Under the pieces are notes generated by a model. It was not told where the DNA came from and did no database searches. It was given only the letters and a program-made list of their open reading frames with translations. Shown here one piece after another: positions 18,120-27,969 of a DNA stretch of 36,048 nt; position 1 is the stretch's first letter; every line of letters begins with the position of its first letter. The stretch is from Opitutales bacterium (GTDB lineage Bacteria; Verrucomicrobiota; Verrucomicrobiia; Opitutales; JAFGAQ01), in the NCBI GenBank assembly GCA_016933595.1, contig JAFGAQ010000362.1, forward strand, positions 1 to 36,048, read 5' to 3'. Made by a program: the position numbers and the translations under genes.

Positions 18120-19126
18120 AACACAGAACCCCGATCGTCAAGACGTTCTCCCCGAAAGCTCAGGTATTCTTCTGCCAGAGCCGATAAGTCCTCCATCGTT
18201 TCCACCCGATGAATACCGGACCGCAGCTCGCCGCTGCCCGGCATCCCTTTCACCAATCGACAAAGCCTCGAACGCATCCACCCGATCGAATGATCCTGTT
18301 TCTCGGGATGAAACACGGAATCCTGCAAACGCGCATATTCCAGAATACTATGCCACCTCATACCCAGGCCAGGCGACTCCGGAGTCATTCCGCTTTCGAG
18401 ATGCTTCCGGATCGATGAAAAAATCCATGGTTCACCCAATGCCGCACGTCCAATCATCGCACCGCGAACCGCCGTACGGGTCATGAAATGATGGACCTGC
18501 TCCGATCGGGTGATATTTCCATTCGCAACAACCGGAATTTCCACAGCTGCGGCCACCCGGGCAATCGCATCCCAATCCGCCTCACCGGAATATCCTTGCT
18601 CACGGGTCCGTCCATGGATCGTCACCGCTGACACCCCCGCATCCGCCAGGCGGGGAACCACATCGTCCACCACCAAATGAGCTGCATCCCAGCCCAGGCG
18701 CATCTTGGCCGTGACCGGAGTGTGATCACCCAATTCCATTGCGACGGCTTTGGCAATCCCGACCATGCGATCCGGATCAAGTAATAGCGCCGCTCCCGCA
18801 CCCTGTGCCACAGCCCTGTCAGCGGGACACCCGAAATTCAGATCCACAAAATCCGGCCGCAGGCGCCCGGCCACCAAACCGGCTGCATGAGCCATCGAAG
18901 CAGGGTCGCGCCCAAACAACTGCACGCCGATCGGACGTTGTTCATCCGAAAACACAATCGTGTTCCAGGCATTTGCGGACCCATGTATGATGGCGTCCGA
19001 CATCACGAATTCCGTTACCAACACATCCGCTCCATGCCGTTTGCACAACAAGCGGAACAATGTATCCGTGTAGCCGGCCATCGGAGCCAGATACAAAGGA
19101 AATCGGTTATGAAACCAGGAAAGCAT
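18116..19126 (-). CDS. dus: tRNA-dihydrouridine synthase
   Basis: YLAPMAGYTDTLFRLLCKRHGADVLVTEFV, VDLNFGCPADRAVAQGAGAALL, VTAKMRLGWD, VTIHGRTREQGYSG, PVVANGNI. Confidence 0.93.
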   Translation of the reverse strand: MLSWFHNRFPLYLAPMAGYTDTLFRLLCKRHGADVLVTEFVMSDAIIHGSANAWNTIVFSDEQRPIGVQLFGRDPASMAHAAGLVAGRLRPDFVDLNFGCPADRAVAQGAGAALLLDPDRMVGIAKAVAMELGDHTPVTAKMRLGWDAAHLVVDDVVPRLADAGVSAVTIHGRTREQGYSGEADWDAIARVAAAVEIPVVANGNITRSEQVHHFMTRTAVRGAMIGRAALGEPWIFSSIRKHLESGMTPESPGLGMRWHSILEYARLQDSVFHPEKQDHSIGWMRSRLCRLVKGMPGSGELRSGIHRVETMEDLSALAEEYLSFRGERLDDRGSVL

Positions 19127-19257
19127 GGGTTGAATTTACCTTCGCTGCCCCACCGCCGGGAGGCAAGCCGGATCGGTCCGCTTCCAGCCGATCTGCAACA
19201 GTGTTCCGCAATATTGCCCCCACGCCAGGGCATTCCACGCGGGTTTCCGATTGATCG

Positions 19258-20682
19258 ATGGACGCGATGCCATACCCTTCAGAAGACATGGAAACCTCCC
19301 CTTTTCCTAAGTCATTTCAGTTCGGCGTATCCACAGCTGCATTCCAGATTGAAGGGAGCCTCGACAAGGATGGCCGCGGCGCTTCGATTTGGGATGAGTT
19401 TGCCCGGCGTCCGGGCACGATCGTCGACGGTTCGTTTCCTGCGGTAAGCTGCAATCACTACGCCGACTGGGAGGAGGATGTGCGGAGACTGCAGCATTTG
19501 GGAGTCGATGCCTACCGGTTCTCACTAGCCTGGCCCCGCATCTTTCCGGATGGCAAAGGAAAACCCAATCCCAAAGGTGTCGCATTCTACGATCGCCTCA
19601 TTGACCGACTGCTGGAGGCTGGAATTCGCCCATGGGTCACCCTCTACCACTGGGATCTCCCGCTCGCGCTGCACCATTCCGGATGTGGATGGGACCGCCC
19701 GGATATCATACCGGTATTCACGGATTATTGTGAACTCTGCTTCCGGACTTACGGTGATCGCGTCCAAAATTGGATCACCTTCAACGAACCGTGGTGCACC
19801 GCCGTGCTCGGCTATGGAACCGGGTATTTCGCTCCCGGCATTCGCGATCGCGCCGCTTGCTATCGGGCCGGGCATCACCAGCTCATCGCGCACGGAAAAG
19901 TCGCCGCTCTTTATCGAGAATCCTTCCGGTCCGTCCAAAACGGCCGCATCGGAATGGCTAACAACTGCGACTACCGACATCCCGCCACCCCGACCAATGA
20001 GGATCGGGCGGCAGCCGAACGTGCGCTCGAATTCTTCCTCGGATGGTTCGCCGACCCGCTCTATCTGGGTGACTACCCTCAGTCCATGCGGGATACGCTC
20101 GGAGATCTGTTGCCGCAGTTCACTGAATTGGAGAAACGTGACATCATGGGTAGTTGCGATTTCTTCGCCCTTAACCATTACACGACCAACCTTGCATCCG
20201 CGCCCGAAGGATCCGCAGGAACCAATCACGCCAGCGGGAATGGAGGATTCATGGAGGATTTGGGAGTCGACCTCTCGAACGACCCATCATGGGAGAACAC
20301 CCATCGCAATTGGCGAATCGTCCCATGGGGGCTCACCCGCCTGCTCGAGTGGATCGACCGGCGCTATGGTCATCCCGGGATCCATATCACCGAAAACGGT
20401 TTCTCAATCGCTGGCGACACATTTGAGGACCTTATCAACGATAGCGACCGCATCCGCTATACCCAAGCTTACCTCAATGCATGCGCGGATGCAATTGACA
20501 AGGGAGTCGACCTCAGGGGCTACTTCCATTGGTGTCTGACCGACGACTTTGACTGGGCAAACGGATACTCCTGCCGATTCGGACTCTACCACACCGACGG
20601 CAACACCGGGTCCAAACACATCAAACGATCCGGTGACTGGTATGCAGAATTGATTCGCCAACACCACATATCCGCGAAATAG
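19258..20682 (+). CDS. Glycoside hydrolase family 1 beta-glucosidase
   Basis: FQFGVSTAAFQIEGS, acid/base NWITFNEPW, nucleophile HITENGFS, W-rich C-terminus; likely start at 19288. Confidence 0.95.
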   Translation: MDAMPYPSEDMETSPFPKSFQFGVSTAAFQIEGSLDKDGRGASIWDEFARRPGTIVDGSFPAVSCNHYADWEEDVRRLQHLGVDAYRFSLAWPRIFPDGKGKPNPKGVAFYDRLIDRLLEAGIRPWVTLYHWDLPLALHHSGCGWDRPDIIPVFTDYCELCFRTYGDRVQNWITFNEPWCTAVLGYGTGYFAPGIRDRAACYRAGHHQLIAHGKVAALYRESFRSVQNGRIGMANNCDYRHPATPTNEDRAAAERALEFFLGWFADPLYLGDYPQSMRDTLGDLLPQFTELEKRDIMGSCDFFALNHYTTNLASAPEGSAGTNHASGNGGFMEDLGVDLSNDPSWENTHRNWRIVPWGLTRLLEWIDRRYGHPGIHITENGFSIAGDTFEDLINDSDRIRYTQAYLNACADAIDKGVDLRGYFHWCLTDDFDWANGYSCRFGLYHTDGNTGSKHIKRSGDWYAELIRQHHISAK

Positions 20683-20692
20683 TCGGTCCCCT

Positions 20693-20971
20693 ATGAAAGC
20701 AAAAGCACGCCACATCCTGGTACCGACCGAAGCCGAATGCAACAGCATCAAAGAACAGATCGCCGAAGGATCTGATTTTGCTGAAATGGCTCGCAAGTAT
20801 TCCAAGTGCCCTTCCGGCAAGCGCTCGGGAGGCGATCTCGGAGAATTCCGCCCCGGCCAGATGGTCAGGGAATTCGACGAAGTTGTTTTCCGCGATCCCG
20901 TCGGAGAAGTACTCGGCCCTGTCAAGACTCAATTCGGATTTCATCTAATCGAGATCACGTCTCGTTCTTGA
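20693..20971 (+). CDS. Parvulin-type peptidyl-prolyl cis-trans isomerase
   Basis: KARHILVPTEAECNSIKEQI...SDFAEMARKYSKCPSGKRSGGDLGEFRPGQMVREFDEVVF...VKTQFGFHLIEI. Confidence 0.93.
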   Translation: MKAKARHILVPTEAECNSIKEQIAEGSDFAEMARKYSKCPSGKRSGGDLGEFRPGQMVREFDEVVFRDPVGEVLGPVKTQFGFHLIEITSRS

Positions 20972-21010
20972 GGACGATTTTCGAATACCCTACAATCGTA
21001 TCCAATTTTT

Positions 21011-21054
21011 AAAAAAGGCCTTTTTCGCGTGTTTGCGGATTAGGCCTTTTTTTT
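21011..21054 (+). terminator. Rho-independent terminator downstream of parvulin gene
   Basis: AAAAAAGGCC ... GGCCTTTTTTTT inverted repeat with T-tract. Confidence 0.75.
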
Positions 21055-21122
21055 CGTTGTCGGTTGTCGATTAACGAGGCTTTTACTGCTTGCAACGTTA
21101 CACGACGACGAACTCGACACGA

Positions 21123-21545
21123 ATGGAACCCGCCTACAAATCCCATCATCTGAAATTCTGCAATTTGCAGTTTTCCCCCACTTGCGTGATTATCGAATGC
21201 AACGAAGGCGTTGACATCCGAACCGATCAAGTCAGCAGCATCATCGGACACATTCGCGAGCACTTTGGCGAAATGCCATACGCCTACATCAGCAATCGCA
21301 AGAACACTTACAGCGTGGACCCAAGGGAAATCCGACGCATCTTTCAGGAGACGTCAGCCTGCGTAGCCGCATTTGTCACCTACTCACCTCAGTGTGAACA
21401 AGTCACTGAGTTCGAGCGCCAATTCTACAAACTGCCTTCGCGCGTTTTTCAAAATCTGGACGATGCGCTTGGATGGGCAGGCACCATGCTTCCGGATTCC
21501 ACAACGGAAGACCCGGAACAAACGGTTGAGTCGAGAGGAGTTTGA
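21123..21545 (+). CDS. Conserved hypothetical protein with STAS/SpoIIAA-like character
   Basis: About 140-aa soluble ORF with alternating beta/alpha pattern (VIIECNEGVDIRTDQVSSIIGHIREHFGEMPYAYISNRKNTYSVDP); ORF track start 21090, M at 21123 likely. Confidence 0.55.
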   Translation: MEPAYKSHHLKFCNLQFSPTCVIIECNEGVDIRTDQVSSIIGHIREHFGEMPYAYISNRKNTYSVDPREIRRIFQETSACVAAFVTYSPQCEQVTEFERQFYKLPSRVFQNLDDALGWAGTMLPDSTTEDPEQTVESRGV

Positions 21546-21641
21546 AGGCACCTCAATCCATATCAGTGCCCCGGGTTTCCACGCAATTTCGCACATAGCG
21601 AATCCTTGACAAGGCTAGCATTGTCTTCAACAGTTCGGGCC

Positions 21642-22241
21642 ATGGACGAGGAGGATGACCATAGAGTCCTGGTTCTCAACAGAGTTTGGCAGCCCATCAA
21701 TGTGGTGGGCGCAAGGAGAGCTTTTTCTCTTCTCTTTCAGGACCACGCACAAGTCATTGATCCCAATAACGGGGATTTCCGGATGTATGACGGGGCCCAG
21801 TGGATCGAATACTCGGTCAACTGTCCGCCAGACGAATCCCAGCCTGCGATGCGGACCGTCAACTATGCGCTGCGCGTCCCCAAAGTCCTCATCCTGCGAT
21901 ATTTCGACAGGGTTCCGGTCCAGGAAGTGAAGCTCTCCCGCCAGAGTATCCTAGAGCGGGATGGGTACCGATGCCAATACACGGGTAAAGTATTTCCACA
22001 GAAAATGCTAAATCTGGACCACATCATCCCAAAGGAAAGAGGCGGGAAAACAACGTGGGAAAACGTGGTAACATCGTCTATCCACTGCAACTCGATCAAA
22101 GCCAACCGACTTCCCCACGAGGCGGGACTCAAGCTCATCCGGCGGCCTGCAAAGCCAAAAGCACGACCTTTTGTGAGCAAACTCATCCAAGGTGTATGCG
22201 ATGAGTCCTGGGCTTACTTTCTCGGCGACAAAACCGGTTAA
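21642..22241 (+). CDS. HNH endonuclease family protein
   Basis: VLNRVWQPINVVGARRAFSLLF N-domain; HNH core RDGYRCQYTGKVFPQKMLNLDHIIPKERGGKTTWENVVTSSIHCNSIKANR. Confidence 0.9.
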   Translation: MDEEDDHRVLVLNRVWQPINVVGARRAFSLLFQDHAQVIDPNNGDFRMYDGAQWIEYSVNCPPDESQPAMRTVNYALRVPKVLILRYFDRVPVQEVKLSRQSILERDGYRCQYTGKVFPQKMLNLDHIIPKERGGKTTWENVVTSSIHCNSIKANRLPHEAGLKLIRRPAKPKARPFVSKLIQGVCDESWAYFLGDKTG

Positions 22242-22330
22242 GGTCTACAGATTCATCCCGATTGAACCACCTCACCATGCATGGGCGCACGGTAGATTCC
22301 AAGGCGATAGTCTCAGCATTTGCCCATCTT

Positions 22331-22684
22331 TCAAACTCCACGCTGGATCACTTGCTGGATTGTCACCGCATGCTGACGGAATCCCTGCCGCCCCATGAAC
22401 AATGCATCCGGTGGAATACCATTGCATTCCTGAAGAGAAATCCACGCAAGTCGGCCCACGACTGCATCTGTTGTCTCGCTCCACGCAGGGATAGAATTGA
22501 ACTCGGATTCTATCTGGGCAGCCTCTTCAAAGATCCAGGCCGCCTGCTCAAGGGTGCGACCAAATACAAACGTTTCGTCCCGCTCCAAGAGCCAGATCAA
22601 CTGCGGGACCCTTTGGTCGCGGATCTCCTCAATCAGTCGCTCAAGCTCGTCCAAAACGGGTGGAAGCATTCCGACAAGCCGCAT
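22331..22684 (-). CDS. Hypothetical protein (about 112-117 aa)
   Basis: MLPPVLDELERLIEEIRDQRVPQLIWLLERDETFVFGRTLEQAAWIFEEA... balanced, helix-rich composition; competing + ORF looks less protein-like. Confidence 0.5.
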   Translation of the reverse strand: MRLVGMLPPVLDELERLIEEIRDQRVPQLIWLLERDETFVFGRTLEQAAWIFEEAAQIESEFNSIPAWSETTDAVVGRLAWISLQECNGIPPDALFMGRQGFRQHAVTIQQVIQRGV

Positions 22685-22792
22685 TCACCGGAATACCTCG
22701 AACTGATCCGGGGAATCTGATTTTTCCGGCGAATATTCCCCGGCAATCGCACGTCTAAAGGCTGAGGTCTATCCGCTAACCCCACGTCTATC

Positions 22793-24091
22793 ATGAACAA
22801 TCGATTCAGAAACCTCCTTTCCTTGGCATGCCTTCTCGCTCTTGGCACCACGTTACCGGCAAACACAACCGTGGAATCCTCAGCGGAGATACCATTGCTC
22901 AGCCCATCTGAACTCGAGGAACTGCTGGGGCCGATCGCATTGTATCCCGACTCGATTATCGCGCTGGTGCTTCCCGCCTGCACCAACCCCACTGACATTG
23001 TCAGATCCGCCAGATTCATTGAATCCGGGAAGGACTCAAGCCTCATCGACACCATGCCGTGGGATGAGAGCGTCATTGCATTGGCCCATTACCCTGATGT
23101 AATCCGCGAGCTGGACGAGAACCTTGAATGGGCCATTCAGGTGGGAGACTCCTTCTTGGCGCAACCCGAAGACGTGATGCGGGCCATCCAACGCCTGCGG
23201 GCAAGGGCCCGGGCACTTGGGCACCTCGAATCCGATCCGCACCAATCGATTATCGCAGAGGATCAGGTCATCCGGATTGTCCCAAATGATCCGGAAGTAG
23301 TCTACATTCCCACCTACGACACACGGGTCGTCTACGTTGACCGGTATGTTGGGGTTCCCTCCATCGAATATGCCACATGGTTTGGCATTGGATCATGGCT
23401 GTGCTTTGATCTCGACTGGGCCAGTTGGAATGTAAGGGTGGTAAAACCACATTGGAGGACCCACTGGTATCAATCCCGCCCATGGCATCGACCGGATATT
23501 CATCGCCGCGATCCATTCTGGAGCCATCGCGACAGATTCCGGGATTGGACACCACCACGCAAACCGCATCCACGCAATTTCAGGGATCACAAACCTCCAT
23601 CATGGAACCACAATCCCGGACGGAATGACTATCATCCGTCTCCCAATCCTTCCAAACGCCCATCCTTCTCGAGATCCGTCTCCCCGCGGCACGACAGTTT
23701 CAGGAAGCCGGAGCCATGGAATTCCCCTTCGAGGCATTCTTCCGGAAACCTCAAACCCGATCGACGTCCCGACAGGGACAATCGTCCGACTCCCCGTTTC
23801 AACAAAGAACCTAAGTCAGGTTACACCAGTCCATCCAATCACATTCCGGACCGATCCTTCCGCAAGCGCGACCACAACCCGCCCAAGGATCATGGCAAGA
23901 TTCATCCGCGCCCATCATTTGAATCCAAGCGCCCGCCCACACCCAAAGCATCCAGGTTTAACAACAAGGCACCCCGGCAGCCCGTTATCGGAATACGACC
24001 ACCCTCCGGCTCACCCCATCCATCCAATCGCTATCCAGGAAAGGAAACCTCATCACAAGGAAATGGACCTGGCAAAAAGCACGACCGCTGA
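22793..24091 (+). CDS. DUF3300 domain protein with long basic/Pro-rich disordered C-terminus
   Basis: Signal peptide; LSPSELEELLGPIALYPDSIIALVLPACTNPTDIVRSARFI...VIRIVPNDPEVVYIPTYDTRVVYV; tail rich in P/H/R/W/S. Confidence 0.85.
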   Translation: MNNRFRNLLSLACLLALGTTLPANTTVESSAEIPLLSPSELEELLGPIALYPDSIIALVLPACTNPTDIVRSARFIESGKDSSLIDTMPWDESVIALAHYPDVIRELDENLEWAIQVGDSFLAQPEDVMRAIQRLRARARALGHLESDPHQSIIAEDQVIRIVPNDPEVVYIPTYDTRVVYVDRYVGVPSIEYATWFGIGSWLCFDLDWASWNVRVVKPHWRTHWYQSRPWHRPDIHRRDPFWSHRDRFRDWTPPRKPHPRNFRDHKPPSWNHNPGRNDYHPSPNPSKRPSFSRSVSPRHDSFRKPEPWNSPSRHSSGNLKPDRRPDRDNRPTPRFNKEPKSGYTSPSNHIPDRSFRKRDHNPPKDHGKIHPRPSFESKRPPTPKASRFNNKAPRQPVIGIRPPSGSPHPSNRYPGKETSSQGNGPGKKHDR

Positions 24092-24153
24092 GTTCTCTCC
24101 AGGCTTGCTCCACAGAAAGATGAATTAATCCAATACCGAAACAGAATCATCCT

Positions 24154-24531
24154 ATGCTTTTTCACGGTTCCTTGTTTCCCGGTCGACAAAATTCCCCTTC
24201 GTCTGCCGTCCAATCCGATCTGGCGCATACCCGGATAGCCAATCAGAAACTGCAATCCAAATCGGATGATTTGCAGAGGCAAGTGGAGTTTCTGGCCTTG
24301 GCGAATCAAGCCCTATTCGAGTTGATTTCGGACAAGCTCGGCATCACCGAGGGAGACGTCATTCAACGCATGCAAGAAATCGATGCAAGGGATGGAAAAA
24401 CGGATGGAAAAATGGGGGCAGCCACCAGCACATGCCCAAACTGCGGACGCATCGTCAATACCGGAAAGACCAACTGCATTTACTGCGGCGCCCTCATCGA
24501 TACAGGACACCTCTTCCAAAAAGGCAAATAG
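24154..24531 (+). CDS. Small coiled-coil + zinc-ribbon protein
   Basis: IANQKLQSKSDDLQRQVEFLALANQALFELISDKLGI, then CPNCGRIVNTGKTNCIYCG. Confidence 0.7.
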   Translation: MLFHGSLFPGRQNSPSSAVQSDLAHTRIANQKLQSKSDDLQRQVEFLALANQALFELISDKLGITEGDVIQRMQEIDARDGKTDGKMGAATSTCPNCGRIVNTGKTNCIYCGALIDTGHLFQKGK

Positions 24532-24543
24532 CCCGTATCCCGA

Positions 24544-25557
24544 CTATTCAACTACCTCAGCTTTGGATTCCGGGTCAACTACCACAGGAGCTGCTTCAAC
24601 TTTGACAGGGTCCTTCAACAACTGGGCTTCGTTCTTTCCTTTCGGAAACTTGAACTGAAGTTTGTAATAGACCAGATCCCCGGTCTCATTTTTCTGCTCT
24701 TGCACCAACACCAATCGGCGGACCGCATCCACTACCGCCAGATCAGCTTCCGCACCTCCGCTCGTCAATATCCTCCCACTGAAGGGCACGCCCTTGATAC
24801 CGTAGCCAACCATCACATCCACTGGGATGTTATCAGCAGCGGGCTCCTTGAGAGCCGGACGCAGGTTCAATCGCGGGTAGCCATCGAAACTCCAGGGTTC
24901 CCAGCTCCGCCTCAGAAACAGCTTAACTTTGCACGGGGTGCCTTCGTCCCCTTTCTTGGCGGGAAAGAAGGGAAAACGTTCACTCATTCCAACAAAGAAA
25001 TCTTTGGCAATAGCGTCCGTATATTCATCTATTCCTTTTGCCCAGATCACTTGACCATCCGCATCAATTGTAAGATCAAACTGCGCATATCCCGCATCCG
25101 GACGATAGAAACCGGGGTACGCTCCAATGGCTCCGATAAATTCCTGCCCGATCATCCACCGGGGATGAGGAGCGGATACCCCCGCCTGGGGTTTGAAGAC
25201 AATGAAATCATTGAAAACCTGCCTCACAAAACCCAAAACCGCCTTTCCTTCCGTATGTCCGGCACGAAAAGCAGTCAATCCAAGAGAAAGCATGATTGGC
25301 TGCTCATAGGTCTCATCCGGAGCATAGATCTCCGCATAGCTCTTAACCTTGTTGTCCTCGCCGATCACCAAATCCGCGATCACCGGGATCTTCTCCCCTT
25401 GTTCCAATGGATTGCTACTGAAGACTGGGGCATAATAGCCCAGAACCCCCGGCGCATGGTTTTCGGCATTCTCGATGCCGTGCACGGTGGTCAAAACAAC
25501 CGTCGCCAAAATCGGAACGAAAAGACGAATCGCACGAAACAATGAATGATGGTTCAT
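24544..25557 (-). CDS. Secreted protein of unknown function with repeated TonB-C-like segments
   Basis: Signal peptide; IPVIADLVIGEDNKVKSYAEI, AQFDLTIDADGQVIWAKGI, NIPVDVMVGYGIKGVPFSGRI repeat-like pattern. Confidence 0.65.
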   Translation of the reverse strand: MNHHSLFRAIRLFVPILATVVLTTVHGIENAENHAPGVLGYYAPVFSSNPLEQGEKIPVIADLVIGEDNKVKSYAEIYAPDETYEQPIMLSLGLTAFRAGHTEGKAVLGFVRQVFNDFIVFKPQAGVSAPHPRWMIGQEFIGAIGAYPGFYRPDAGYAQFDLTIDADGQVIWAKGIDEYTDAIAKDFFVGMSERFPFFPAKKGDEGTPCKVKLFLRRSWEPWSFDGYPRLNLRPALKEPAADNIPVDVMVGYGIKGVPFSGRILTSGGAEADLAVVDAVRRLVLVQEQKNETGDLVYYKLQFKFPKGKNEAQLLKDPVKVEAAPVVVDPESKAEVVE

Positions 25558-25711
25558 AGGATCGGCTCAGGCTAGCACCTGTGGAGACCCCTGCAACCCA
25601 AAAAGAACATTTCCGGTTCCAAAAACAACGCAACACCACTGCGGACATAGGGGCTTTCGAAACCCAATCCAAGCGTCCTGCCTATCAGCGAACGCTTGGA
25701 AACCCGAACCA

Positions 25712-27037
25712 TCAGGAGTTGTTCAGAATGTTGCGAAGGTCCTGCTCCATGGAAAGCTCACTTTCAAGCATCCGCATGCGCCAGTTGGCCATCTCGGTAA
25801 TCGCACTGAGCGTCCGGTTGTTCAAGACCGCCTCACTCACGTCTTCCCTGCTCTCAACCAATACCCGATAGGTCTCGACTGCTTTAGGCTTCATCAGCAG
25901 CTTTTCGAAGCATAACCCGATCTGGTAGAGAACCGGCCAACGCCAATCCGGCTCATCGCTCAAATCAGCCATAGCCTGATAGATTGCAAGCGCATCCATG
26001 AAATTGGATTCATGGTAGAACAAATTCGCGATCTGGTTTCCGGTCCGCTTCTTCCAGTAGAGCCATGTCTCCCGCGCTGTTCCTTTGTCGTTTGTCTTGT
26101 TCTTGAGCAGATTCAACGTCTCGATCATCGCCTGTCGACTTTCATTCATGCGCAAATGACTGTCGGCCAGAAGATACCGTGCTTCCGGCGACAAGACTCC
26201 ATCCGGATAAGCGTGCACAAATGCTTTCAATCCAATAGCCGCTTCCTTGTAGTCACCGGTCAGATAAACGGCATACGAGTATTTGAAGGAAACATTCTGC
26301 ATGTCCTCATCTGTCAGCTTCATCCGCAGCAAGCGCTTGAAGAAGCGGGCCGCAGTCTCATATTCGCCGATCGAAAAATGGGTTTCGGCGATCTCCAGTT
26401 GCGCCCGGTGGGACAGGTCCTGATAGTCATTGATATCCCCGTTCGCAACATTGATCGCGACATTCAAGACGTTGTAGAACTTGGCAAGGGCCATGGAAGT
26501 CGCACCCATCTCACGATACAACCGCCCGAGATTCAGAAAAACACGGGGCACCTCCGGGTCATCCGGAAACTCTACAACAAACTTCTCATATACTCCGATC
26601 TGCCGTGAATGACTTCCTTCGGAACCGTATATTTCTCCCATTGTGAGAAGAATCCGACGCTTGAATGCAGCGCCCACATCCATATCGACGAACTTCGCCA
26701 ATTCTTCCAGATTTCCCGTTTCAATGGCGTTCTCAAGGCGCATCCGGAGCCGGTCGTCCGCATCCAGAATCGATGGATCGGCATCGACCTGCAGGGAGAC
26801 ATCAAGCGAGACGGGTTCATTCGACGGCATCAGATCGTTGAACGCTTCCGTGTCGGGGAATGCAAAATCGTAGTTACCAGATCCACTTTCATGAATCGGT
26901 GAGGCCGCATCGGAAGGAGCGTCGGAATCCTGACCCACAACCGGAAAAAGCGCACAGGCCACACCCACAGGTAGGCCCAAAACCAGACCACGCCATTTCA
27001 TGTACCTTACTCCTGAAAGAAGATATCTCATCATCAC
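25712..27037 (-). CDS. Periplasmic TPR-repeat protein
   Basis: Signal peptide MKWRGLVLGLPVGVACALFPVVG; TPR-like helices (RVFLNLGRLYREMGATSMALAKFYNVL, LEIAETHFSIGEYETAARFFKRLL). Confidence 0.8.
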   Translation of the reverse strand: MMMRYLLSGVRYMKWRGLVLGLPVGVACALFPVVGQDSDAPSDAASPIHESGSGNYDFAFPDTEAFNDLMPSNEPVSLDVSLQVDADPSILDADDRLRMRLENAIETGNLEELAKFVDMDVGAAFKRRILLTMGEIYGSEGSHSRQIGVYEKFVVEFPDDPEVPRVFLNLGRLYREMGATSMALAKFYNVLNVAINVANGDINDYQDLSHRAQLEIAETHFSIGEYETAARFFKRLLRMKLTDEDMQNVSFKYSYAVYLTGDYKEAAIGLKAFVHAYPDGVLSPEARYLLADSHLRMNESRQAMIETLNLLKNKTNDKGTARETWLYWKKRTGNQIANLFYHESNFMDALAIYQAMADLSDEPDWRWPVLYQIGLCFEKLLMKPKAVETYRVLVESREDVSEAVLNNRTLSAITEMANWRMRMLESELSMEQDLRNILNNS

Positions 27038-27072
27038 TCCTTCAGTAATCGGCAGAAACCACGGCTCCTGCC

Positions 27073-27969
27073 CTACTCTCCCTGATTTTTACGGATTTCA
27101 AACCCCGCCTGGCTTCCTTCTCGGATCATAACCGGGGCCTCCGAACTCGGCAGCACAAACGGAACATACACATCCGGCTCCCCCGAAGCGGGGTCCGAAG
27201 CATCGTTCCCAGGAACCACCCGTTCGGGAACCTTGAATGAATCGAGATCAAACATGCGCATCAACTCGGCGTAGGCGGCCTCTTCCGCTTGCCGCTCAGC
27301 GGCTGAAACCCCTTCGGCCGAGTCGGCCGGGGCATCCTCGGTCACAGGAGGTTCAGGAACTGGAACCACCTCGGGTTTGGTCTCATTCACCCGATGGATC
27401 ATGGCCCACACCTCCTCCGGTATTTCCTGCCGCACCATGCTACGGTCGTTCACCGTTCTCAGCTGCATTGCTTCTTGAGGCGCTACCGCAAGGTATCCTT
27501 TCCGCGAGGGAATCATCCTGAGCCATTCGGTTTCGTGTATCTGACGACCACCGCGGGTATACGCATGCATGCGGTTTCCACGCCGAAGCCGATCCACCGC
27601 CCACGATTCCTGCTTAGAAAAGCCAACCTGATCCACCGCCCATTCCACCAGAGGGCGAGTGCGCTCATCCAACCCGTTTTCCGCAGCATCCAAAACCTGT
27701 GGAATCGGATTCAAGTCTTCGGGACCCCCAACCGTATCACCATTAACAGCGCCGACGTCCAAGGTAGACGCGGCAACCGGTATGACCCCAGCGTCAACCG
27801 ACCGGCGCATATCCTTGGAGAGGGATTCCTGAGCAATCGCACCTGTCGGCATCAAAAACAACAAGCCTACGAAAACAACAATACGGCCGATCAACAATAC
27901 GGCCCGACGCCACCCTGCCGCCGCAATGATTGGTGCAACATCATCTCTCCTGTTCCGTTCTGGCTTCAT
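27073..27969 (-). CDS. Hypothetical exported/membrane-anchored protein
   Basis: TM near N-terminus (AVLLIGRIVVFVGLLFLMPTGAIA), follows TPR gene on same strand; start assumed near MKPERNRRDD (ORF track start 28128). Confidence 0.6.
   Translation of the reverse strand: MKPERNRRDDVAPIIAAAGWRRAVLLIGRIVVFVGLLFLMPTGAIAQESLSKDMRRSVDAGVIPVAASTLDVGAVNGDTVGGPEDLNPIPQVLDAAENGLDERTRPLVEWAVDQVGFSKQESWAVDRLRRGNRMHAYTRGGRQIHETEWLRMIPSRKGYLAVAPQEAMQLRTVNDRSMVRQEIPEEVWAMIHRVNETKPEVVPVPEPPVTEDAPADSAEGVSAAERQAEEAAYAELMRMFDLDSFKVPERVVPGNDASDPASGEPDVYVPFVLPSSEAPVMIREGSQAGFEIRKNQGE

Noticed and set aside
23625-24128. Plus-strand ORF overlapping the DUF3300 tail
   Set aside because: Out-of-frame product of a compositionally biased region; the DUF3300 frame is continuous with a signal peptide and domain.
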